Positions 36,016 through 48,553 of a stretch of 64,000 bases of DNA are shown piece by piece. Under the pieces are notes generated by a model. The model ran no database searches and was not told the origin of the DNA. It saw only the letters and a program-made list of their open reading frames with translations. This stretch comes from Amaurobius ferox. Taxonomy: Eukaryota > Arthropoda > Arachnida > Araneae > Amaurobiidae. The stretch spans positions 67,906,634 to 67,970,633 of the forward strand of contig OX578139.1 of the NCBI GenBank assembly GCA_951213105.1, in the 5' to 3' direction. The translations under genes were made by a program, and so were the position numbers. Every line of letters begins with the position of its first letter. The first letter of the stretch is position 1.

Positions 36016-38447
36016 CTAGCAGCATACCCGTTCTTCGTACGGAGTATGTAATATAAATAAACTTAAAATTCACAATCATGTGCAAATTCCTATAGTATAC
36101 TAAATGACATGCTTAATCAAAATATCCTGTTAAAATATTTAATACAATGCTTCTAAAAAGAAACCTCAGGATCTCTGTTCTCACTATACAAAATTATCTT
36201 CACGGGTAGATCTGAAGAATAAAATATCCTGGCCTTTTTTGCAAGCAAATTTATAAAAAGTATGGAATTGAATCCATATATGCAAAATAATAGTGTATTG
36301 TATGGGACCCGTACTACTTATATACGCGAATATTAGAAGATATAACATGTATTATGACATTACATGTATACATTGAAAATATCAAGAAATCCGTAATCTT
36401 TAAACCAGTAGGCAGTAATTAATTCCAATATGTGCCCAAATGAAAGTGCTAAAATTATATGGAAAGATAAATCCGTACTACTTATAATGTCATAGATTAG
36501 AAGATATGTCCTAGTGTTAGTAAAAGATTTCCCGTATTATATTATTTAGTTTGAAAATTTTTTGCCAATATATAACAGATTACTTAATAAATTAAAAATA
36601 TCAATAATCCCCGTGATCTTCATACCGGAAGGCTTGATTCCAATATATGCCAATATACATGTACTACTTATATTCTCTTACATTAGAAGATATACCCGTG
36701 CATTTGTAGAAGATTACTCGTACAACGTACAATATATGAGTTTCAACAATTTTTGTCGCAATAAAACAATGCCATAAGAAATTGAAAATATCAATAATCT
36801 CTGAATCAATAATCCTCGAAAACATCAATAATAATAATGTTTAAACATGAAGATCGTAATTGATATTATCCAGTCAAAAATACGATGGCAATGAAATTTA
36901 TTTTATATACATATCTTCATCATTAAAATCGGAAAAGATTTAAGAAAAATCTTCTTCCTCATAAACACGTTAAATTTAAATCCGTTGTTAAGCGACATGT
37001 TATGATTTGCTTCAAATAAATTGGTGGTCAAAATATCGTCTGAATATCTCTAATGAAGGTTTGGCGACATTTTAAAAAATCGCCAAATTTATCGCCAAGT
37101 GGGACTGTAGAACTGACAGTCCCACTTGGCGATAAATTGACGAACCATCATCAAAATATTATCCCCTAAAAAAACACAATTTCGTTTATTTAGGGCAATT
37201 TATCAATTTCAAAATATTTTTATGGATTTATAAATATATTTATCAATTTGGTGACATTTTAAAAATTCGCTAAATGGGTTACTAAGTAGGGCGGTTGGAC
37301 TGACAGACAAATGCTAACGAAACACCATTTCAGTACTTTCTTTTAACAAAATAAATTTAATTTCGTTGATTTGTGTCACTTTTATCAATTTGGAGACATT
37401 TCCACTAATTTGGTAAAGTTTAAGAAAAGTTACCAAGTTAGAGATATCCAGCCAAATTCGTAGCTCTAAATTCGCAGATCTGAATAAAATATCGTGATCC
37501 AGTTTGTATATACTAAATGAAAACACTAAAATATTTTTAGAAGATATACCCATTCTACTCTTTTTCTGTTTAAACAATTGGATAAATGAATTTATTGGGT
37601 AAACAGAATATAAGTTTATTAGCTAAACACAATATATAAGCTTAAAACCTCTTTGCTAACATACATGAAAGTGATGTATGCAGTTCGCAATTAATATAAT
37701 TAAAAAAAATCAAACCGTTCATTTATAAGATATATTTTAATATCCATTTATTCATTATTCAAATCGAAAAAATAATAATAATCACTAACAAACACATTTA
37801 ATTCCATTCCTTTGTCGGGCAACATGATATAAGATAGAATCTTCCTCATAAAATGCGAAATTAAATAACCATTTTAATATCTTTATACTTCTAATCGTTG
37901 AGTAAAAGCTTGTGAAATATAAAACATGGAGGTAGATTTTTCCATTTAAATTCATGTTTCATACAATTCATGCTTACAGATAGTGACTATATAATGCAAG
38001 CATCAAACTCAAAAATAAAGTTTTAATTCCCTTTGACGTTTTAAACAAACGATTTTTATCCTTTCCGTTTGGAAAAACCACGGAGTTAGCGAGTCGATCT
38101 CCTAGGATAAAGTTTCGTTTTTCATTAATATCTCGACAACCCCTGGTCTTAGAAACTCGAAACTGGGGCAAAATTTATGGGGGGCTATTTCAAGGCCACT
38201 CACAAAATTTCATTAAATTCGGTTCAGCCGTTCTCTCGTGATGATGAGACAAACGAAAGTTTCGTTTTTTACTAATATCTCAAGAACCACTAGTCGTAGA
38301 AATTCCAACCATAGACTAAATTTTAAGTGGGGCTATTTCTAGGCTACCCACAAAATTTCATCAAATTCGCTTCAGCCGTTATCTCGTGATGACGGGACAA
38401 ACAGACAGACAGACAGACAGACAGATTTTCATTTTTATTTATATAGA
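36016..38447 (-). mobile_element. Helitron HB (minus strand), complete, 2,432 bp
   Basis: The 5' TC is at 38447-38446 and CTAG at 36016-36019, with the hairpin CCGTACGAAGAACGG just inside. It is a basic ~2.3-2.4-kb unit like H2. It contains the only perfect copy of a 23-bp-stem hairpin (37086-37138). Its left neighbour HA and right neighbour HC abut without a spacer. Confidence 0.92.
37086..37138. repeat. Perfect 23-bp-stem hairpin inside Helitron HB
   Basis: The arms 37086-37108 and 37116-37138 are exact reverse complements around a 7-nt loop, AGAACTG. The core is TCGCCAAGTGGGACTGT. Diverged versions lie in HC (about 39558-39608), HD (about 42987-43033), HE (about 46220-46275), H4 (about 49215-49255), H5 (about 60212-60260) and H3 (about 29690-29730). 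In most of them one arm carries mismatches. Confidence 0.95.
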
Positions 38448-41400
38448 CTAGCAGCATACCCGTTCTTCGTACGGAGTATAAAGAAACTTGAAATTCATAA
38501 TCATGCCCAAATTCTTATAGTATACTAAATGATATGTTTAATCAAAATATTCTGTTAAAATATTTAATATAATGCTCCTAAAAAGAAGTTTAAGAATCTC
38601 TGTTCTCGCTATATAAAATTATCTTCATGGACATATCTGAAGAATGAAACATCTTGGACCTCTTATGTAAGCAAATATAAAAAAAAATATGGAATTGAAT
38701 CAATATATGCAAAATAAAAGCGTTAAAATTGTATGGGACCCGTACTAATTATATACGCGAATATTAGAAAATATAACCTGCATTAGTAGATTACATGTAT
38801 AAATTGAAAATACCAATAAACCCGTAATCTTTAAATCTGAAAACAGTCATTTATTCCAATATATGTCAAAATTAAAGTGCTAAAATTATATGGGAAGATA
38901 TACACGTACTACTTATAATGTCCGATTATTAGTAGAAGATTACCCACATATTGCAATATGAGTCTCAAATGTTTTTTGGTAAAATACAACAGACGACGTA
39001 ATAAATTGAATATATAATTAATCCCCTTAATCTTCATACCAGAAGACTGTACTTGATTCCAATATATATGCCAATATATGTCAAAATATATGCCAATATA
39101 CCTGTACTACTTATATTCTCGTAGGTTAGAAGATATACCCGTGCATTCCTAGAAGATTACTCGTACAACGTACAATATGCGTGTGTCAGCAATTTTTGCC
39201 GCAATAAAACAATGGCGTAATAACTTAAAAATATCAATAATCCCTGAATCAATAATTCCGGAAAATATCAATAATAATAATGTTTAAACATGAAGAGTAT
39301 AATTGATATTATCCAGTCCAAAATGAAATGGCAATGAAATTTATTTTATATACATATCTTCATTATTCAAATCGGAAAAGATTTAATAAAAATCGTCTGC
39401 CGCATAAACACATTGGATTTAAATCCGTTGCTAAGCGACATGATATCATTTGCTTCAAACAAATTAGTAGAAAAAATATCGTCTAAATAGTTATATATCT
39501 ATGGAACATTTGGCGACAGTTTCGTCAAATTAGCGACATTATAAAAAATCGCCAAATTTATCGCCAAGTGGGACTGTAGAACTGACAGTTCCACTTTGCG
39601 ACAAATTGACGAAATATCATCATAATACTATCCTCTAACAAAAAACAATTCATATCATTTATGTAGCGCAATTTTATCAATTTCAAGATATTTTTATAGA
39701 TTTGAAAACCTTTTTATCAATTTGGTGATATTTTAAAAATTCGCTAAATGTATTACTAAGTAGGATGGTTGGTCTGACAGATAAATGTAACCAAACAACA
39801 TTTCAGTACTCTCTTCTAACAAAACAAAAAAAAATTTCATTGATATGTAGAAGACCCAAGCCACACGACCAACCCGAAGGTTTATGGCAGCTGTTTGTGT
39901 GTCGTTTATATCAATTTGGCGACATTTCCGTCAATTTGGCAAAGTTTAAGAAAAGTTGTCAAATTAGCGATATCCCTCCAAATTCGTAGCTTTGAATTTG
40001 CAGATCTGAATGAAACATTCTTATCCCGTTTCAATATACTAAATGAAAACACTACAATTGTATTAGAAGATATACCCGCTCTACTCTTTTTCTGTTTCAA
40101 CAATCGGCTATATGAATTTATTGGCTAAACACAATATATGAGTTTAGTAGCTAAATACGATATAAGCTTGAAAACTCTTTGCCAAAATAAATGAAATTGA
40201 TGTACGCGGTCAGCAATTAATATAATTAAAAGAAAAATCAAACCGTCCATTCATAAGATATACTTTTATATCCATTTATCCATTTATTTATTATTTACAT
40301 CGAAAAAAAATAATAAAAACATTAACAAACACATTTAATTTAATTGCGATGCCGAGCAACATGTTATATCCTTCTAAAATGTTAAAATTTATCAACCACT
40401 AACAGCACACCCGTTATTCGTACGGAGTGTATAATTTAAAGAAACTTAAAGTTCGCAATCATGTGCAAATTCTGTTAAAATATTAAATTTATTGCTCCTA
40501 AAGAGAAGTTTAAGAATATATGTTCTCACTATGCAAAATTATCTTCACGATCAGATCTGAAGAATAAAACATCCTGCCCCCTTTTGTAAGCAAATTTACA
40601 GAAGAAAAAATAGGAATTGAATGAATATATGCAACCCCGTACTAATTATATTGTCGCAGATCAGAAAATATGCCAATGTGTTAGTTGAAGATTACCCGTA
40701 TTACAATATGCGTCTCAAAAATATTTGCCAAAATAAAAGAGATGACGTAATAAATTGAAAACATCAATAATATCCGTACTCTTTATACCAGAAGGTCGTA
40801 ATTGATTCCAATATATGCCAATATATATCAAAACATATGTCAATATACCTGTACTACTTATATTCTCGTAGATTAAAAGATATACACGTGTATTTGTAGA
40901 AGATTCGTACAACATACAATATATGAGTTTAAACAATTTTTGGCGTAATAAAATAATTGCATAATAAATTGAAAATATCAATAATCCTTTAATCAATAAT
41001 CCCCGAAAATATAAATAATAATAATTTTTAAACCTGAAGACCGTAATTGATATTATCCACTCAAAAATGCTATAAGAAAAATCAAATCGTTCTTTTCTAA
41101 AATATATTTTTATATCCATTTATTTATTATTCAAATCGAAAAAATAATTATTAAAATTAACAGACAGATTTAATTTAATTGCGTTTCTGAGTAACATGAA
41201 ATAAGATAGAATCTTATAACATGTTAAATATGTCATGTCTTATAACATAAACTGCGAAATTAAATAACGATTTTGATTTCTCTATACTTCTCATTGTTCT
41301 GTAAAAGCTTGTTTTAAATAAACCATGAACCATGGAGATAGATTTCCCCTTTAAATCATGTTTCAAACAATTCATGTTTTCAGAAAGTGACTAATTAACG

Positions 41401-41796
41401 CAAAAAATCTCCCATCAAACTCAGAGATTAAATTTTAATTCACTTTCAAACGATTTTCAAGCTTTTCGTTTAGATAAACCACGGAGTTAGGGAGTAGAAC
41501 TCCTAGGAAAAAGTTCCGTTTTTCATTAATATCTCGACAACCCCAGGTCTTAGAAACTCGAAACTTGGACAAAATTTATGGGGGGATATTTCAAGGCTAT
41601 TCACCAAATTTCATTAAATTCGGTTCAGCCGTTTTTCCGTGATGATGAGACAAACGAAAATTTTGTTTTTTACTAATATCTCGAGAACCACTGGTCGTAG
41701 AAACTCAAAACACGGATATAATTTTAAGTGGGGCTATTTCTGGGCTACCCACAAAATTTCATCAAATTCGGTTCAGCCGTTCTCCCGTGATGGTGT

Positions 41797-41854
<58 letters not shown>

Positions 41855-41876
41855 TTTTCATTTTTATTTATATAGA
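38448..41876 (-). mobile_element. Helitron HC (minus strand), composite 3,429-bp unit
   Basis: TC is at 41876-41875 and CTAG at 38448-38451. About 1.48 kb from its 5' end it contains an internal, decayed 3' terminus: hairpin CCGTACGAATAACGG and CTGTTAG (minus strand, around 40399-40425). It then continues into the 3' two-thirds of a second Helitron. A 52-bp GC-rich insert (39848-39899) is shared with HE and H5. It is nearly identical to HE. Confidence 0.92.
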
Positions 41877-44800
41877 CTAGCAGCATACCCGTTCTTCGTA
41901 CGGAGTATATAATATAAAGAAACTTGAAATTCATAATCATGCCCAAATTCTTATAGTATACTAAATGACATGTTTAATCAAAATATTCTGTTAAAATATT
42001 TAATACATTGCTCCTAAAAAGAAGTTTAAGAATCTCTGTACTCGCTATATAAAATTATCTTTATGGACATATCTGAAGAATAAAACATCCTGGATCCCTA
42101 TGTAAGCAAATATAAAAAAAAATATGGAATTTAATCAATATATGCAAAATAAAAGCGTTAAAATTGTATGGGACCCGTACTAATTATATACGCGTATATT
42201 AGAAAATATAACCTCTATTAGTAGATTACATGTATAAATTGAAAATACCAATAAACCCGTAATCTTTTAATCTGAAGACAGTCATTTATTCCAATATATG
42301 TCAAAATGAAAGTGCTAAAATTATATGGGAATATATAAACGTACTACTTATAATGTCCGATTATTAGTAGAAGATTACCCGTATTGCAATATGAGTCTCA
42401 AATGCTTTTGGCAAAATACAACAGACGACGTAATAAATTGAAAATATCATTAATCCCCTTAATCTTCATACCAGAAGACTGTAATTGATTCCAATATATA
42501 CGCCAATATATGTCAAAATATATGCCAATATACATGTACTACTTATATTATCGTATGTTAGAAGATATACCCGTGCATTCCTAGAAGATTACTCGTACAA
42601 CGTACAATATGCGAGTGTCAGCAATATTTGCCGCAATAAAACAATGGCGTAATAACTTAAAAATATCAATAATCACTGAATCAATAATTCCGGAATATAT
42701 CAGTAATAATAATGTTTAAACCTGAAGAGTGTAATTGATATTATTCAGTCCAAATTGAAATGGCAATGAAATTTATTTTATATACATATCTTCATTATTC
42801 AAATCGGAAAGGATTTAATAAAAATCGTCTGCCGCATAAACACATTGGATTTAAATCCGTTGCTAAGCGACGTATCATTTGCTTCAAATAAATTGGTAGA
42901 AAAAATATCGTCTAAATATTTATATTTCTATGGAACTTTTGGCGACATTTTCGTCAAATTAGCGACATTTTAAAAAATCGCCAAATTTATCGCCAAGTGG
43001 GACTGTAGAACTGACAGTCCCACTTGGCGACAAATTTACGAAATATCATCACAATACTATCCCCTAACAAAACACAATTAATTTCATTTATTTAGCTCAT
43101 TTTTATCAATTTCAAGATATTTTTATAGATTTGAAAATATTTTTATCAATTTAGTGACCTTTTAAAAATTCGCTAAATATATTACTAAGTAGGATGGTTG
43201 GTCTGACAGATAAATGCTAACCAAACATCATTTCAGTACTCTCTTCTAACAAAACAAAATAAATTTCATTGATATGCGTCGTTTTTATCAATTTGGCGAC
43301 ATTTCCGTCAAATTGGCAAAGTTTAAGAAAAGTTGTCAAATTAGCGATATCCTGCCAAATTCGTTGCTCTGAATTTGCAGATCTGAATGAAACATCCTTA
43401 TCCCGTTTCAATATACTAAATGAAAACCCTACAATTGTATTAGAAGATATACCCGCTCTACTCTTTTTCTGTTTCAACAATCGGCTAAATGAATTTATTG
43501 GCTAAACACAATATATGAGTTTAGTAGCTAAATACGATATAAGCTTGAAAACTCTTTGCCAAAATAAATGAAATTAATGTACGCAGTCAGCAATTAATAT
43601 AATTAAAAGAAAAATCAAACCGTTCATACATAAGATATACTTTTATATCCATTTATCCATTTATTATTATTAAGAATGTATGTTCTCACTATGCAAAATT
43701 ATCTTCACGGGCAGATCAAAACATCCTGGCCCATTTTGTAAGCAAATTTTCAGAAGAAAAAAAAGGAATTGAATCAATATATGCAACCCAGTACTAATCA
43801 TATTGTCGCAGATTAGAAAATATGCCAATGTGTTAGTAGAAGATTACCCGTATTACAATATAAGTCTCAAAAATACTTGCCAAAATAAAAGAGATGACGT
43901 AATAAATTGAAAATATCAATAATATCCGTACTCTTTATACCAGAAGGTCGTAATTGATTCCAATATATGCCAATATATATCAAAACATATGTCAATATAC
44001 CTGTACTACTTATATTCTCGTAGATTAAAGGATATACACGTGTGTTTGTAGAAGATTATTCATACAACATACAATATGTGAGTTTAAACAATTTTTGTCA
44101 TAATAAAATAATTGCATAATAACTTGAAAATATTAATAATCCCTGAATCAGTATTCCCCGAAAATATCAATAATAATAATTTCTAAACCTGAAGACCGTT
44201 ATTGATATTATCCAGTCAAAAATGCTATAAGAAAAATCAAATCGTTCTTTTCTAAAATATATTTTTATATCCATTTATTTATTATTCAAATCCAAAAAAT
44301 AATTACTAAAATTAACAGACAGATTTAATTTAATTGCGTTTCTGAGTAACATGCTATAAGATAGAATCTTATATCATGTTAAATATGTCATGTCTTATAT
44401 CATAAACTGCGAAATTAAATAACCATTTTGATTTCTTTATACTTCTCATTGTTCCGTAAAATCTTGTTTTAAATAAAACATGGAGATAGATTTCCCCTTT
44501 AAATCATGTTTCAAACAGTTCATGTTTTCAGAAAGTGACTAATTAGCACAAAAAATCTCCCATCAAACTCAGAGATTAAATTTTAATTCACTTTCAAACG
44601 ATTTTCAAGCGTAAAATCTTGTTTTAAATAAAACATGGAGATAGATTTCCCCTTTAAATCATGTTTCAAACAGTTCATGTTTTCAGAAAGTGACTAATTA
44701 GCGCAAAAAATCTCCCATCAAACTCAGAGATTAAATTTTAATTCACTTTCAAACGATTTTCAAGCTTTTAGGAGTTCCGTTTTTCATTAATATCTCGACA

Positions 44801-45057
44801 ACCCCTAGTCTTAGAAACTCGAAACTTGGGCAAAATTTATGGGGGGCTATTTCAAGGCTATTCACCAAATTTCATTAAATTCGGTTCAGCCGTTTTCCCG
44901 TGATGATGAGACAAACGAAAATTTCGTTTTTTACTAATATCTCGAGAACTACTGGTCGTAAAAACTCAAAACACGGATATAATTTTAAGTGGGGCTATTT
45001 CTAGGCTACCCACAAAATTTCATCAAATTCGGTTCAGCCGTTCTCCCGTGATGATGG

Positions 45058-45103
<46 letters not shown>

Positions 45104-45125
45104 TTTTCATTTTTATTTATATAGA
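41877..45125 (-). mobile_element. Helitron HD (minus strand), composite 3,249-bp unit
   Basis: TC is at 45125-45124 and CTAG at 41877-41880. It has the same composite layout as HC and HE, but the internal 3'-end relic is deleted (junction near 43670) and the 52-bp insert is absent. A 155-bp segment is tandemly duplicated (44456-44610 and 44611-44765). Confidence 0.9.
44456..44765. repeat. 155-bp tandem duplication within Helitron HD
   Basis: GTAAAATCTTG starts both units (44456 and 44611) and the units are almost identical. The second unit ends with the normal continuation CAAGCTTTTAGGAG. No other Helitron copy here has it, so it is recent and private. Confidence 0.95.
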
Positions 45126-48100
45126 CTAGCAGCATACCCGTTCTTCGTACGGAGTATATAATATAAAGAAACTTGAAATTCATAATCATGCCCAAATTCT
45201 TATAGTATACTAAATGACATGTTTAATCAAAATATTCTGTTAAAATATTTAATATAATGCTCCTAAAAAGAAGTTTAAGAATCTCTGTTCTCGCTATATA
45301 AAATTATCTTCATGGACATATCTGAAGAATAAAACATCTTGGACCCCTTATGTAAGCAAATATAAAAAAAAATATGGAATTGAATCAATATATGCAAAAT
45401 AAAAGCGTTAAAATTGTATGGGACCCGTACTAATTATATACGCGACTATTAGAAAATATAACCTGTATTAGTAGATTACATGTATAAATTGAAAATACCA
45501 ATAAACCCGTAATCTTTAAATCTGAAGACAGTCATTTATTCCAATATATGTCAAAATTAAAGTGCTAAAATTATATGGGAAGATATACACGTACTACTTA
45601 TAATGTCCGATTATTAGTAGAAGATTACCCGTTTTGCAATATGAGTCACAAATGTTTTTTGGTAAAATACAACAGACGACGTAATAAATTGAATATATAA
45701 TTAATCCCCTTAATCTTCATACCAGAAGACTGTACTTGATTCCAATATATATGCCAATATATGCCAAAATATATAGTTATAGAGATATACCCGTGAATTA
45801 GAAGATATACCCGTGCATTCCTAGAAGATTACTCGTACAACGTACAATATGCGTGTGTCAGCAATTTTTGCCGTAAAAAAACAATGGCGTAATAACTTAA
45901 AAATATCAATAATCCCTAAATCAATAATTCCGGAAAATATCAATAATAATAATGTTTAAACCTGAAGAGTATAATTGATATTATCCAGTCCAAAATGAAA
46001 TGGCAATGGAATTTATTTTATATACATATCTTCATTATTCAAATCGGAAAGGATTTAATAAAAATCGTCTGCCGCATAAACACATTGGATTTAAATCCGT
46101 TGCTAAGCGACATGATATCATTTGCTTCAAATAAATTGGTAGAAAAAATATCGTCTAAATAGTTATAGTTCTATGGAACATTTGGCGACAGTTTCGTCAA
46201 ATTAGCGACATTTTAAAAAATTGCCAAATTTATCGCCAAGTGGGACTGTAGAACTGACAGTTCCACTTTGCGACAAATTGACGAAACATCATCACAATAC
46301 TATCCCCTAACAAAAAACAATTAATATCATTTATGTAGCGCAATTTTATCAATTTCAAGATATTTTTATAGATTTGAAAACATTTTTATCAATTTGGTGA
46401 CATTTTAAAAATTCGCTAAATGTATTACTAAGTAGGATGGTTGGTCTGACAGATAAATGCTAACCAAACATCATTTCAGTACTCTCTTCTAACAAAACAA
46501 AAAAAAATTTCATTGATATGTAGAAGACCCAAGCCACACGACCAACCCGAAGGTTTATGGCAGCTGTTTGTGTGTCGTTTATATCAATTTGGCGACATTT
46601 CCGTCAATTTGGCAAAGTTTAAGAAAAGTTGTCAAATTAGCGATATCCCTCCAAATTCGTAGGTTTGAATTTGCAGATCTGAATGAAACATTCTTATCCC
46701 GTTTCAATATACTAAATGAAAACACTACAATTGTATTAGAAGATATACCCGCTCTACTCTTTTTCTGTTTCAACAATCGGCTATATGAATTTATCGGCTA
46801 AACACAATATATGAGTTTAGTAGCTAAATACGATATAAGCTTGAAAACTCTTTGCCAAAATAAATGAAATTGATGTACGCAGTCAGCAATTAATATAATT
46901 AAAAGAAAAATCAAACCGTCCATTCATAAGATATACTTTTATATCCATTTATCCATTTATTTATTATTTAAATCGAAAAAAAATAATAAAAATATTAACA
47001 AACACATTTAATTTAATTGCGATGCCGAGCAACATGATATATCCTCCTAAAATGTTAAAATTTATTAACCACTAACAGCACACCCGTTATTCGTACGGAG
47101 TGTATAATTTAAAGAAACTTAAAGTTCGCAATCATGTGCAAATTCTGTTAAAATATTAAATTTATTGCTCCTAAAGAGAAGTTTAAGAATATATGTTCTC
47201 ACTATGCAAAATTATCTTCACGATCAGATCTGAAGAATAAAACATACTGCCCCCTTTTGTAAGCAAATTTACAGAAGAAAAAATAGGAATTGAATGAATA
47301 TATGCAACCCCGTACTAATTATATTGTCGCAGATCAGAAAATATGCCAATGTGTTAGTAGAAGATTACCCGTATTACAATATGCGTCTCAAAAATATTTG
47401 CCAAAATAAAAGAGATGACGTAATAAATTGAAAACATCAATAATATCCGTACTCTTTATACCAGAAGGTCGTAATTGATTCCAATATATACCAATATATA
47501 TCAAAACATATGTCAATATACCTGTACTACTTATATTCTCGTAGATTAAAAGATATACACGTGTATTTGTAGAAGATTCGTACAACATAAAATATATGAG
47601 TTTAAACAATTTTTGTCATAATAAAATAATTGCATAATAACTTGAAAATATCAATAATCCTTGAATCAATAATCCCCGAAAATATAAATAATAATAATTT
47701 TTAAACCTGAAGACCGTAATTGATATTATCCAGTCAAAAATGCTATAAGAAAAATCAAATCGTTCTTTTCTAAAATATATTTTTATATCCATTTATTTAT
47801 TATTCAAATCGAAAAAATTATTATTAAAATTAACAGACAGATTTAATTTAATTGCGTTTCTGAGTAACATGATATAAGATAGAATCTTATAACATGTTAA
47901 ATATGTCATGTCTTATAACATAAACTGCGAAATTAAATAACGATTTTGATTTCTCTATACTTCTCATTGTTCCATAAAAGCTTGTTTTAAATAAACCATG
48001 AACCATGGAGATAGATTTCCCCTTTAAATCATGTTTCAAACAATTCATGTTTTCAGAAAGTGACTAATTAACGCAAAAAATCTCCCATCAAACTCAGAGA

Positions 48101-48469
48101 TTAAATTTTAATTCACTTTCAAACGATTTTCAAGCTTTTCGTTTGGATAAACCACGGAGTTAGGGAGTAGAACTCCTAGGAAAAAGTTCCGTTTTTCATT
48201 AATATCTCGACAACCCCAGGTCTTAGAAACTCGAAACTTGGACAAAATTTATGGGGGGATATTTCAAGGCTATTCACCAAATTTCATTAAATTCGGTTCA
48301 GCCGTTTTTCCGTGATGATGAGACAAACGAAAATTTTGTTTTTTACTAATATCTCGAGAACCACTGGTCGTAAAAACTCAAAACACGGATATAATTTTAA
48401 GTGGGGCTATTTCTGGGCTACCCACAAAATTTCATCAAATTCGGTTCAGCCGTTCTCCCGTGATGGTGT

Positions 48470-48531
<62 letters not shown>

Positions 48532-48553
48532 TTTTCATTTTTATTTATATAGA
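45126..48553 (-). mobile_element. Helitron HE (minus strand), composite 3,428-bp unit, 5'-most in the array
   Basis: TC is at 48553-48552, preceded on the minus strand by A (T48554), a canonical Helitron target base. CTAG is at 45126-45129 and abuts HD. The internal decayed terminus CTGTTAG lies near 47072-47078, and the 52-bp insert at 46521-46572. It is nearly identical to HC but separated from it by the more diverged HD. Confidence 0.92.

Noticed and set aside
39895..40128. Repeated 65-91-codon open frames on both strands inside the Helitrons (also near 43217-43505, 46568-46801, 59684-59917)
   Set aside because: They recur because the DNA repeats. They are open on both strands in overlapping positions, show no protein motif and change freely between copies.
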